This document shows positions 38,222-46,161 of a stretch of DNA of 64,000 nt, piece after piece. A program made the position numbers and the translations under genes. The DNA comes from Roseovarius sp. SCSIO 43702 (GTDB lineage Bacteria > Pseudomonadota > Alphaproteobacteria > Rhodobacterales > Rhodobacteraceae), in the NCBI RefSeq assembly GCF_019599045.1, contig NZ_CP080623.1, forward strand, positions 332,501-396,500, read 5' to 3'. The first letter of the stretch is position 1; every line of letters starts with the position of its first letter. Below the pieces are notes generated by a model. That model ran no database searches and was not told where the DNA came from. It saw only the letters and a program-made list of their open reading frames with translations.

Positions 38222-39169
38222 ATGACCCAGGCGATCCCCGGCCTGCATCACGTCACCGCGATTTCCGGCCCGCCGCAGGCGAATGTCGATTTCTACATCG
38301 GCACGCTCCTGCAACGGCTGGTCAAGAAGACGGTGAATTTCGACGCGCCGGACACCTACCATCTCTACTACGGCAACGCGCGGGCCGAACCCGGCAGCAT
38401 CCTGACCTTCTTTCCCTTCGTGGATGCCGGTCCCGGCCGCGCCGGGCCGGGGATGGCGAGCGCCGTGGCCTACGCGGTGCCAATGGGCGGGCTCGATGCG
38501 TGGATGATGGCGCTGGCCGAGGCGGCGGTCGATTTCGACGGCCCGGCCGAACGGTTCGGCGAGCGGATGATCGCGCTCAGCGATCCCGACGGGCTGCGGG
38601 TCGAACTGATCGAGACGGACCGCGCGGGCGGCGGCGGTGCGGAGACGCCCGTGGATGACGGTTTCCACTCGGTCACCCTCTGGCTCGAGAACCCGGACCC
38701 CACGGCGCGGCTGCTGACCGACGTGTTCGGCTATGCCAGCGCGGACGAGGCGGCACGCCCCGGCGAAAACCGCTTTCGTTTCGTGGCGCAGGGCGAGGGG
38801 CGTGGATCGGTCGTCGACCTGATCACCTGCGACGCGCCCTCCATCGGGCGGCAGGGGGCGGGCTCGATCCACCACGTCGCGTTCCGCGCCGAGACGGACG
38901 AGGTGCAGATGCGCTGGCAGGAGATGCTGCGCGACCGGAGCTTCGACGTGACGCCGCAGATCGACCGGCAGTATTTCAACGCGATCTACTTTCGCGAACC
39001 GGGCGGCGTGCTGTTCGAGATCGCGACCGATCCGCCGGGCTTTGCCACGGACGAGCCGATGGATGCGCTGGGAGAGGAGTTGAAGCTGCCCGCGCAGCAC
39101 GCGCATCTGCGCGACCAGATCGACCGTGTTCTCCCGCCGATCACCCTTCCGAAAGGGGGCCGGCAATGA
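38222..39169 (+). CDS. Ring-cleaving dioxygenase, VOC superfamily (second copy, MhqE/MhqO-like)
   Basis: Protein of 315 residues with paired VOC modules. Metal-ligand segments are LHHVTAISG near the start, IHHVAFRAET near 219 and LFEIATDPPGF near 264. It is homologous along its whole length to the 3719 gene, including VKKTVNFDAP and the C-terminal LPAQHAHLRDQ, but clearly diverged, so it is an old paralogue and not a recent copy. AAAGGA precedes the ATG. The stop overlaps the esterase ATG (ATGA at 39166). With that esterase it forms an MhqE-MhqD-like pair. Confidence 0.88.
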   Translation: MTQAIPGLHHVTAISGPPQANVDFYIGTLLQRLVKKTVNFDAPDTYHLYYGNARAEPGSILTFFPFVDAGPGRAGPGMASAVAYAVPMGGLDAWMMALAEAAVDFDGPAERFGERMIALSDPDGLRVELIETDRAGGGGAETPVDDGFHSVTLWLENPDPTARLLTDVFGYASADEAARPGENRFRFVAQGEGRGSVVDLITCDAPSIGRQGAGSIHHVAFRAETDEVQMRWQEMLRDRSFDVTPQIDRQYFNAIYFREPGGVLFEIATDPPGFATDEPMDALGEELKLPAQHAHLRDQIDRVLPPITLPKGGRQ

Positions 39170-39846
39170 CCCGCGATCCACATGCCGGGGGCCGCGTCCT
39201 CTCGGCCGGCGCGCCGCTGGCGCGGGCGCGGCTGGTGATGATCATGCTGCACGGGCGCGGCGGCGCCCCCGAGGACATGGAGGGGCTGGCCGGGTATCTC
39301 GGCCTGCCGGATATCGCCATCCGCGCGCCCGAGGCCGCGGGAAATTCATGGTGGCCCGACAGCTTCCTCGCCCCGCTTGCCGCCAACGAGCCGGGGCTCG
39401 GCTCGGCGCTGGGCGTGGTCGGGCGTCTTTCGGACGAGCTGCGGCGGGAGGGGTTCGGCCCCGACCGGACGGTGATCCTCGGGTTCAGCCAGGGCGCCTG
39501 CCTCGCGCTCGAACATGCGGCGCGGGCGGGCACGCCCTTCGCCTGCGTGGCGGGGCTCTCGGGCGGGCTGGTCGGGACGGGCGAGGCCGGCGGCCCGCCG
39601 CAGGCGGCGCTTTACGGCCATGCCGAGAAGGCCTTCGCCTACGAGGGCCGTCTCGACGGGACGCCCGTCCTGCTGAGCTGCCACGAACGCGATCCGCATA
39701 TCCCGCTCGCGCGCGTCAGGACCACGGAGGCGGTGTTCCGCGACCTCGGCGCGGCGGTCACGACCCGCATCCATCCCGGCGCGGGGCACGGAATCCTCGA
39801 GGATGACATCAGCGCGTTGCGCGCCGTCCTCAACACCGCCGGATAA
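39166..39846 (+). CDS. Phospholipase/carboxylesterase-type alpha/beta hydrolase (MhqD-like)
   Basis: Predicted cytosolic serine hydrolase of 226 residues. LHGRGG near residue 29 is the oxyanion region, GFSQGACLALEHA (nucleophile Ser near 109) the nucleophile elbow, and the Asp in HERDPHIPL with the His in PGAGHGI complete the triad. Bacillus MhqD, encoded beside a VOC dioxygenase, belongs to this family. It is translationally coupled to the dioxygenase by a 4-base overlap and may hydrolyse the ring-fission product; that step is inferred from gene order. Last gene of the module; convergent with the sulfite-dehydrogenase genes. Confidence 0.88.
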   Translation: MTRDPHAGGRVLSAGAPLARARLVMIMLHGRGGAPEDMEGLAGYLGLPDIAIRAPEAAGNSWWPDSFLAPLAANEPGLGSALGVVGRLSDELRREGFGPDRTVILGFSQGACLALEHAARAGTPFACVAGLSGGLVGTGEAGGPPQAALYGHAEKAFAYEGRLDGTPVLLSCHERDPHIPLARVRTTEAVFRDLGAAVTTRIHPGAGHGILEDDISALRAVLNTAG

Positions 39847-39856
39847 GGTGCCGCGC

Positions 39857-40252
39857 TCAGCGCTCGGACGAGAAATGCGTCTTGAGATAGGTGAGGATCA
39901 ATTCCTTGGTCTCCTCGTCGGGCTCCACCATGCCCTGGTCCTCGATCATCCAAGTCCACAGGTAGTCCCAGCGCTCATCGCTCAGGCGTTGCTGCCGGAT
40001 GATCGCGGTCGAGTGGCAGGCGACGCATTGGTAATACGTCTCCTCCGCGCCCGGCCCCGCGGGCAGGTTCCCCAGCTCGGGATCGGGCTCCGCCTCGGGC
40101 GTCTCGGGCTCCGGCGTCGCCCCGGCCGCGGGGGCCAGCGGATTCGCGGCCGGTCGCATCGGATCGTAGGCGTCCTGCGCGTGCCCGGCAGTCGCGATCA
40201 GGAGGGCCGTCGCACAGAGCGTGGCGCGCAGGACTGTCGGCGTCTTCTTCAT
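39857..40252 (-). CDS. sorB: Periplasmic c-type cytochrome, probable sulfite dehydrogenase subunit SorB
   Basis: Small monoheme cytochrome of 131 residues with a Sec signal (MKKTPTVLRATLCATALLIATAGHAQ), a Pro/Glu-rich linker (APAAGATPEPETPEAEPDPE) and one heme motif, CVACH in YYQCVACHSTAIIRQQRLSDERW. The Met after MIEDQGMVEP may be the axial ligand. It lies 59 bp downstream of the sorA-like gene on the same strand, the usual order. It would take electrons from the molybdenum subunit to cytochrome c. The symbol rests on context plus sequence pattern. Confidence 0.85.
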   Translation of the reverse strand: MKKTPTVLRATLCATALLIATAGHAQDAYDPMRPAANPLAPAAGATPEPETPEAEPDPELGNLPAGPGAEETYYQCVACHSTAIIRQQRLSDERWDYLWTWMIEDQGMVEPDEETKELILTYLKTHFSSER

Positions 40253-40311
40253 GTCGGCATCCTTGGTCGGGGAGGCGGAACCGGGCAGGGCGCCCGGCTC
40301 CGGGGTCGGTC

Positions 40312-41577
40312 TCAGGTGGCGATCAGCGCGATGCGATGCTGCATGTTGTTGCCGTATCCGCGCGGGTTCCAGCCCGGCACCACCGGCGGCTGCGAGACGC
40401 CGTTCATGTCGGTCGCCCGTGCCCACACCTCGTAATAGCCCGCCTCGGGCAGGGTCACGTCGGCGCGGAAGCGCTGCCATGCGAACTTGTTCTTCGGCGC
40501 GTCGAGCTCGGCCTCGATCCAGGTCTGGCCGAAGTCGATGGAGACGTCGACCGCCGCGACATCGCCATTGCCGGACCACGCATGGCCGCGCACCTCGGTC
40601 GCCTGCTCGGCCGGCGTCTCGGTGCCGGTGCGCGGGAAGGTGATGAGCGATTTGACCGGCATCTCGGTCATGATGACCATGTCCTCCTCGGGCACCTCGG
40701 TGCCGGGAGCCACGGGATAGGCGGGCAGGCGGTAGGAATAGCCGGTCATCTTGGCGCCGTCATGCACCTGGTCGCGGATCCAGATCCGGGTCAGGAACTT
40801 CTGCGAGGCCGAGCCGGGATAGCCCGGATTGATCACGCGCAGCGGGAAGCCGTGGACCGCCGGGATCGGCTCGCCGTTCATCTCCCAGGCGATGATGCCG
40901 CCCTCGGCCAGCGCCTTCTCGATCGGCACCCCGCGCGAGATCGCGTCCTTGTCGGGATCGTAGGACAGGTGCGGGTCGTTGCTGTAATGGGCGGTGTAGA
41001 CGGCGGTGTCCTTGATCCCCGCCGCGTTCAGAACATCGGCCAGCCGCACACCCGTCCAGTCCGCGCAACCCACAGCGCCGGTGGTCCACTGGTTGCCCGA
41101 CGCGCCGGGCACGAAAAAGGCCCGCCCGTTGCCGCCGCATTCGATGACCAGCCGCTTGGTCACGACTTCGAACTGTTCCTTGAGGTCGTCGATCGTCAGC
41201 TCCAGCGGCGTCTCGACCTCGCCGTCGATGGTCAGGGTCCATCCCTCGGCATCCATCTCGAGCGCCGTGTCGGGGACGTGGCCGTTGTTGCGGATGAAGA
41301 AATGCTCGTAGGGTGTCACCTCGTCATCGAGGAGATGCGCGGGCGTTTCGGCATTGAGCGGCTTGTCGTTCATCAGGATCAGGCCTTCCTTGCCTGCCAT
41401 GATGTCCTCTTCGCTCATGCCCTGGGCCAGGGCCATCAGGTTGTCCTCGAAGGGGATGTTCATGCCGACATAGGCGCCCAGCGCCGTCAGCCCCGTGGTT
41501 TTCATGAAGGTCCGGCGGGCGGGTTCGTCCGCGGTCTCCTGTTCGGTCACGATGTCGTGTGATTTCCGGTCGGTCAT
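40312..41577 (-). CDS. sorA: Sulfite dehydrogenase molybdopterin subunit SorA (sulfite-oxidase family)
   Basis: Protein of 421 residues that oxidises sulfite to sulfate in the periplasm. Near the N-terminus is a twin-arginine signal (PARRTFMKTTGLTALGAYVG), placed unusually about 20 residues in. The oxidoreductase molybdopterin domain follows, with the Mo-ligand cysteine in IECGGNGRAFF (about residue 136) and GSASQKFLTRIWI. The C-terminal Mo-co dimerisation domain includes ATEVRGHAWSGNGDVAAVDVSID. AGGAG precedes the ATG. It is upstream of the cytochrome gene. Sulfite arising from thiosulfate, taurine or DMSP metabolism is the likely substrate source in this kind of bacterium. Confidence 0.92.
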   Translation of the reverse strand: MTDRKSHDIVTEQETADEPARRTFMKTTGLTALGAYVGMNIPFEDNLMALAQGMSEEDIMAGKEGLILMNDKPLNAETPAHLLDDEVTPYEHFFIRNNGHVPDTALEMDAEGWTLTIDGEVETPLELTIDDLKEQFEVVTKRLVIECGGNGRAFFVPGASGNQWTTGAVGCADWTGVRLADVLNAAGIKDTAVYTAHYSNDPHLSYDPDKDAISRGVPIEKALAEGGIIAWEMNGEPIPAVHGFPLRVINPGYPGSASQKFLTRIWIRDQVHDGAKMTGYSYRLPAYPVAPGTEVPEEDMVIMTEMPVKSLITFPRTGTETPAEQATEVRGHAWSGNGDVAAVDVSIDFGQTWIEAELDAPKNKFAWQRFRADVTLPEAGYYEVWARATDMNGVSQPPVVPGWNPRGYGNNMQHRIALIAT

Positions 41578-41680
41578 GGCATGAACTCCTTACGCTACGT
41601 CAATAAGCCTAGCGGAAGTCGGTGCCTTTGCAAGTTTATCTGGCGACAGGCGGGCGGGGGGGAGGTGCCGGGCCTTTGAT

Positions 41681-41921
41681 CTACGGGCGGTTTTCGGCCG
41701 CTTCGCCCGCGTCCGGGTCGCCCGGTGGCTCTGGTTCCGTGCGCGGATCGAGCGCCATCGCCACGGAGGTGGTATCGGGAAGCGGCACGAATTTCTCGCG
41801 TTCCTCCTCGGGGAGTTGCGGCACCGAGCGGACGCTGAAGAGCATGAATACCGCGTATGCGATCGCGATCACCGATTCGAACACGAAGAAGGACGCGACC
41901 AGCGCCGAAATTCTGGGTCAT
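41681..41921 (-). CDS. Small single-span membrane protein, start unclear, possible one-base frameshift
   Basis: The frame ending at 41681 encodes one hydrophobic helix (ALVASFFVFESVIAIAYAVFM) and a charged, proline-rich tail with LPEEEREKFVPLPDT. It has only a GTG at 41884, in the middle of the helix. An ATG at 41921 (MTQNF) lies one frame away; dropping one base of the CC at 41905-41906 would join them into a 79-residue protein. No strong ribosome site is seen. I do not recognise a family. It is placed between sorA and dps on the same strand. Confidence 0.45.
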
Positions 41922-42013
41922 GGCGTCGATCCCGGTGCGTCTCGTCCGGCGGCAGGCCGGGCTGTCGCCCCCGCGTATAGCCGGAAACGGGACGGTCGGT
42001 AACACCATCATGC

Positions 42014-42040
42014 GAAAAGCCCCGGCGTGTGCCGGGGCCT
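42014..42040 (-). terminator. Rho-independent terminator of dps
   Basis: GCCCCGGC (42019-42026), loop GTGT and GCCGGGGC (42031-42038) form an 8-bp GC stem. Read on the minus strand it is followed at once by TTTT. It begins about 30 bp after the dps stop, a canonical intrinsic terminator. Confidence 0.85.
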
Positions 42041-42071
42041 CGTGTCGGTCGAAGGGGCGCCGCGAACGCGG

Positions 42072-42551
42072 TCAGGTGGCCAGCGCGCGCAGCATCCAGG
42101 CGGCCTTCTCGTGGAAGTCGGCGCGCGTGGTGGCGAGGTCCGCCGTCACCGGATCGTCCGCCGCTTCGGCCGTTCCGACAAGCGCGCGCATCCGCGCGGC
42201 GAGCCGGTCGTGATCGTCGCGCAGGTCGGCGATCATCTCCTTCGCCGGCAGGTTTGCGTCCGCGTCACGCCCATCGGCGCCGGCGGCGAGGTTCGCGGGG
42301 GCGATCATCGCCACCTTGCCCAGCGCGCGGATGCGCTCGGCCAGAACGTCCGCGGCCGTGAACATGTCCCGGTAATGCTCTTCGGTGAGGTCATGCACCG
42401 ACACGAAAAGCGGGCCGGTCACGTTCCAGTGGTAGATGTGCGACTTCAGCACGAGACGGTACGTATCCGCCAGAACCTCGGTCAGCGCATCCGTCACCGA
42501 CGCGACGTTCGAGATGCTTGCGGTGGGTTTCGTGTCCTGTTTCGTGGTCAT
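42072..42551 (-). CDS. dps: Dps-family ferritin-like DNA protection protein
   Basis: Four-helix protein of 159 residues. The first long helix carries LADTYRLVLKSHIYHWNVTGPLF with the His and the W-N motif of the ferroxidase site; the following VHDLTEEHYRDMFTAADVLAERI supplies the Asp/Glu ligands. Dps dodecamers oxidise Fe(II) with peroxide and protect DNA in stress or stationary phase. Followed by a clear terminator, so it ends its transcript. Upstream is the DUF1127 gene. The helical C-terminus ends WMLRALAT without a basic DNA-binding tail; some Dps proteins place that at the N-terminus (MTTKQDTK here). Confidence 0.93.
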   Translation of the reverse strand: MTTKQDTKPTASISNVASVTDALTEVLADTYRLVLKSHIYHWNVTGPLFVSVHDLTEEHYRDMFTAADVLAERIRALGKVAMIAPANLAAGADGRDADANLPAKEMIADLRDDHDRLAARMRALVGTAEAADDPVTADLATTRADFHEKAAWMLRALAT

Positions 42552-42603
42552 GTCGGCCTCCTGTCATGAGCGTTCGGGATGGGGTGCGGAAGAGCGGTCG
42601 CGT

Positions 42604-42894
42604 TTATTGCAGGACGTGCTGCGGGCGACGGTCGCGCCGCGCGGACGAGGCGAGCGGGCGCAATCCCAGGTCGCGGTCGCTCATGCCACGCGCGACATGG
42701 GGGATCTCGCCGCGGTGAATGCCGATATCCCGCAACTGGGCATCGCTCAGGGCGCTGAGTTCGGAGATCGTCGCGTTGCGTTTCCATTGCCGGACGACCG
42801 GACGGACCAGCCGGTTCAGGATGTTGCGCGGCTTGCTGCGCTTGCTGTCCTGCGCTTCTTCCCAGAGCATTTCGCGAGTGATGTAGATGGACAT
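42604..42894 (-). CDS. DUF1127-domain small protein
   Basis: Basic protein of 96 residues. The DUF1127 (YjiS-like) core is WKRNATISELSALSDAQLRDIGIHRGEIPHVARG, with the L-D-x-x-L-x-D-I-G pattern. An arginine-rich C-terminal tail follows. GGAGGATACC gives a good ribosome site for ATG 42894; the frame is open further upstream but those residues look like noise. Some short DUF1127 proteins of alphaproteobacteria bind RNA or affect phosphate and small-RNA regulation; whether this longer one does is unknown. Confidence 0.85.
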   Translation of the reverse strand: MSIYITREMLWEEAQDSKRSKPRNILNRLVRPVVRQWKRNATISELSALSDAQLRDIGIHRGEIPHVARGMSDRDLGLRPLASSARRDRRPQHVLQ

Positions 42895-43307
42895 GGTATC
42901 CTCCAATTCAGAGACTGATATTGCCGAGATGACGGTGGCCGAATTGCGGATGCGCGACGACGTGATCCGTCGGCCGCGCCTGGGCGCCATCATCTTGTTC
43001 ATGTGATCGAAGAGAGATCAGGAACCCCCGAGGCGTGGACAGGTCTTGGCCCGCCCGCCCGGGGTTACCGGCGGTTCAGTAGCTTTCCCGCGTTAAGCAG
43101 GAACCTCTTATGGAAGCTGAACATCGTCATGACCTTGAGATGGCCATTCGCCCCCGCCCTTTCAAGCCGGCCGTGCCGAACGGGCCGCACCTGTGCCCCT
43201 TATGCAACCATTCTGCGCGCCGCGCGCCGCGTGCCGCCGATCGACCACGGCACCGAGAGAGCCGTGGTTCGTCTTTCCCAGGGCGGATTTTCTGGTATCT
43301 CGAAAAC
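42895..43307. other. 413-bp intergenic region between divergent DUF1127 and antiporter genes
   Basis: It must hold two divergent promoters. Open frames cross it but none has a ribosome site or a recognisable product, and the one in frame with the antiporter would add arginine/proline-rich residues unlike the family. I saw no clear hairpin, repeat or RNA gene. Confidence 0.4.
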
Positions 43308-45860
43308 ATGGACATCGTTCTGATCACCACCGTCATCGCGTCGCTCTTCCTGCTCATCGGCGCGGCCGAGCCGCTGGCGAGCTACCTGCGGCTGCCCTAC
43401 GCGGTGATCATCGCCTGTCTCGGGATCCTGATCGGGGTGGCGGCGAGCTTCTTTCTCTATACCGACCTGACCGACGCGCTGAACCCGGTGGCCGAGGCGA
43501 TCCTCGCCCTGCCGATCCGGTCCAACGTGTTCCTTTACGTGTTCCTGCCCACGCTGGTGTTCCAGGTGACGCTCGGTCTCAACCTGCGCCGGATGGCCGA
43601 TGACTGGGTGCCGATCCTCGTGCTCGCCGTGGTGGCGGTCTTCGTGGCGACATTCGTGGTCGGCTATTCGCTGGCGCTGGTCAGCACGCTCACCCTGTCG
43701 GCGGCATTGCTGGTGGGCGCGATCGTCTCGACCACGGACCCCTCGGCGGTGGTCAGCATCTTCCGCTCGATCTCGGCGCCGCGGCGGCTGGCGCGGATCA
43801 TCGAGGGCGAAAGCCTGCTCAACGACGCGGCGGCGATCGCCCTGGCGGCGCTGTTCCTCGAATATGTCAGGGCGGGCGCGCCCGACCCCTCGGTCGGGGA
43901 TGCGCTGGCGCGGTTTCCCGTGCTGCTGGTGGGCGGGGTCATCACCGGCTGGATCGCCGCGCGTATCGCGATCTGGATCATGTCGCTTTTCGCGCGCTAC
44001 GAACTGGCCGTCATCTCGGTGTCCATCGCGCTGCCCTACCTTGCCTATATCGTGGCCGAGCAAAGCGTCGGCGCCTCCGGCGTGATCGCCGTGGTGATCG
44101 CGGCGATGACGCTGCAACTGACGGGTCCCCGGCGCCTGCCGCCGCCCACGTGGACCAACCTGCGCGAGGTCTGGGACCTGCTGGCGCATTGGGCGGGGGC
44201 GCTCATCTTCATCCTCGCGGCCCTGCTGGTCCCGCGCATGCTGCAAAGCGTGCAGTTGCGCGACCTCGGCCTCATCCTCGTGGTGGTGATCGCGGCCATC
44301 GCGGCGCGGGCGCTCATCCTCTACCTCCTTCTGCCGCTGCTGACCCGCCTGCGCCTCTCGCCGGTGGTCGAGCGGCCCTACCGCGTGGCGATCCTCTGGG
44401 GCGGGCTGCGCGGGGCCGTCACCCTGTCGCTGGCGCTGGCCGTCACCGAAAGCGCGCTGGTTCCCGTCGAGATCAAGCGGCAGGTCGCGATCCTCGCCAC
44501 GGGCTTCACGCTCTTCACGCTCTTGGTGCAGGGGACGACGCTGCGCTGGGTGATCGGGTGGCTCGGTCTCGACAAGCTCTCGCCGCTCGACAACGCGCTC
44601 TACAACCAGGTGATCGCGGTCGCGCTTCAGACCGTGCGGGCGGACCTCGCCCGCGCGACCGAGAGCTACGACCTGACGAAGGAGACGATCAGGTCCGAGG
44701 CCAAGCGCTTCGGCGAGCGGCTGGACGCGGTGGTCAAGACGGCCGACGACGCGACCGACATCCCCGACCGGGACCGCATCACGCTGGGCCTCATTGCGCT
44801 GGCCAGTGCCGAGCGGGACGTGATCGTCGACCGGTTCCGCGACAGGACGATCTCGTCCGCGCTCTCCGAGCGGCTTCTCTCGGATGCCGACGCGCTGATC
44901 GAGGCATCGCGCTTCAACGGGCGCAACGGCTACAATGCCGCCGCGCGGCGCAGCCTCGGTTTCGGTCGCTGGTTGCGGCTTGCCGTGTTCCTGCACAACC
45001 GGCTTCGCTTCTCGAAACCGCTGGCCCACATCACGGCGACGCGGTTCGGCCTGCTGCTGTCGCAACGCCTGATCCTGCGTGATCTGCACGGGTTCATCGA
45101 CGGCCGCATCCGGCGCATCCACGGTCGGCGGGTGGCGGAACTTCTGCACGCGATGCTCGACCGCAGGATCGAGATGGTCGAGCAGGCGCTCGAGGGGCTG
45201 CGCCTGCAATTCCCCGGCTACGCCGAGGAGATGGAACGCCGCATCATCCGGCGCACCGCGCTCCGGCTCGAGGAACGCGAATACGACACGCTGCTCGAGG
45301 ACGGGCTGATCGGCGAGGAGGTGCACAGCGCGCTGACGCTCGATATCGGCGCCCGCCGCGACCGCGCCGAGGCCGCGCCGTTGCTCGACCTCGCGCTCCA
45401 GAAGATCGAGCTGGTCCGACAGTTCCCGCTTTTCTCGGAGCTGGACGAGCCGGTCCTCGCCCGCCTGTCACGCGCGCTCAAGACGCGCTACGTGAACGTG
45501 GGCGAGACCATCCTGCGCCGCGAGACCCCGGCGCGGCGAGTCTATTTCGTGGCTTCCGGCGCGGTGGAGCTGAAGGCGGCGAACCAGACGTGGCGCCTGG
45601 GCCGGGGCGAGATGTTCGGGCAGATGGGCCTGCTCATGCGCCGGCCGCAGCGCGTCGAGGTGACGGCCATCGCCCCCACGACCCTGCTGGTGCTCGACGA
45701 GGACCGCTTCCTGCGGCTCTTCAAGCGGAGCAAGGTCCTTCAGGCCGCGGTGCTGGAAAGCGCCCGGAAGCGCGGCATTCCCGCCGAGCAATTCTCGCTC
45801 AAGGTCGCGACCGCGTCCGAGCGCCCCGCGGCCGCGCAGGACGCCGACGCGGCGTCATGA
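43308..45860 (+). CDS. CPA1-type Na+(K+)/H+ antiporter with C-terminal cyclic-nucleotide-binding-like domain
   Basis: Inner-membrane protein of 850 residues. Residues 1-410 hold about 12 helices of the sodium/hydrogen-exchanger fold. GAIVSTTDPSAVVSIF and EGESLLNDAAAIALAALF (the N-D ion-binding pair) are diagnostic, and GGLRGAVTLSLALAV is the late-helix motif. Then comes a long cytosolic helical region (about 420-690). About residues 700-820 form a cNMP-binding-like domain (FPLFSELDEPVLARLSRAL, then AARRVYFVASGAVELKA and RRGEMFGQMG-like). The architecture resembles plant SOS1 and some marine bacterial antiporters. Ligand control is plausible but the phosphate-binding cassette is not obvious. 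Overlaps the convergent 72-residue gene by six bases. Confidence 0.9.
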   Translation: MDIVLITTVIASLFLLIGAAEPLASYLRLPYAVIIACLGILIGVAASFFLYTDLTDALNPVAEAILALPIRSNVFLYVFLPTLVFQVTLGLNLRRMADDWVPILVLAVVAVFVATFVVGYSLALVSTLTLSAALLVGAIVSTTDPSAVVSIFRSISAPRRLARIIEGESLLNDAAAIALAALFLEYVRAGAPDPSVGDALARFPVLLVGGVITGWIAARIAIWIMSLFARYELAVISVSIALPYLAYIVAEQSVGASGVIAVVIAAMTLQLTGPRRLPPPTWTNLREVWDLLAHWAGALIFILAALLVPRMLQSVQLRDLGLILVVVIAAIAARALILYLLLPLLTRLRLSPVVERPYRVAILWGGLRGAVTLSLALAVTESALVPVEIKRQVAILATGFTLFTLLVQGTTLRWVIGWLGLDKLSPLDNALYNQVIAVALQTVRADLARATESYDLTKETIRSEAKRFGERLDAVVKTADDATDIPDRDRITLGLIALASAERDVIVDRFRDRTISSALSERLLSDADALIEASRFNGRNGYNAAARRSLGFGRWLRLAVFLHNRLRFSKPLAHITATRFGLLLSQRLILRDLHGFIDGRIRRIHGRRVAELLHAMLDRRIEMVEQALEGLRLQFPGYAEEMERRIIRRTALRLEEREYDTLLEDGLIGEEVHSALTLDIGARRDRAEAAPLLDLALQKIELVRQFPLFSELDEPVLARLSRALKTRYVNVGETILRRETPARRVYFVASGAVELKAANQTWRLGRGEMFGQMGLLMRRPQRVEVTAIAPTTLLVLDEDRFLRLFKRSKVLQAAVLESARKRGIPAEQFSLKVATASERPAAAQDADAAS

Positions 45861-46073
45861 TCGCGGCGGCTCGTCCTGCAGCGTCGCCAGGGCCTTCTTG
45901 ATCTGCCGGAGACGCTCCGTGCGATCCTCGCCCACCATGCCCTCCTCGGTGGCGCGCATGTAGTCCTTCTTGTCGTCCCGCCAGTCTTCCAGCATCCTGA
46001 TCTTCTCGTCGCGGCTCAGACTGTCGTCGCGCAGAAGCTCCTCCGGAGTTTCATATTTACCGAAATACGCCAA
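45855..46073 (-). CDS. Small conserved-looking hypothetical protein, 72 residues
   Basis: Highly charged cytosolic protein: AYFGKYETPEELLRDDSLSRDEKIRMLEDWRDDKKDYMRATEEG and so on, predicted mostly helical. It starts at TTG 46073, supported by GGAGG 6 bp upstream and by the absence of a closer ATG. The E-K-I-x-M-L-E-x-W-x-D-D pattern is seen in small alphaproteobacterial proteins of unknown function. It ends inside the last codons of the antiporter gene on the opposite strand. Confidence 0.7.
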   Translation of the reverse strand: MAYFGKYETPEELLRDDSLSRDEKIRMLEDWRDDKKDYMRATEEGMVGEDRTERLRQIKKALATLQDEPPRS

Positions 46074-46161
46074 GGCAGACCTCCAACTGATGATGCGACA
46101 AGGTTACGCGCGCAGTGATCGCCTTGGCAACCGGTCCGGCGAGGGATGGTTCCGTCGCCGC

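Noticed and set aside
41595..42011. 138-codon minus-strand frame containing MTQNFG
   Set aside because: After the first few residues it is Arg/Gly-rich noise; the plausible protein lies in the adjacent frame.
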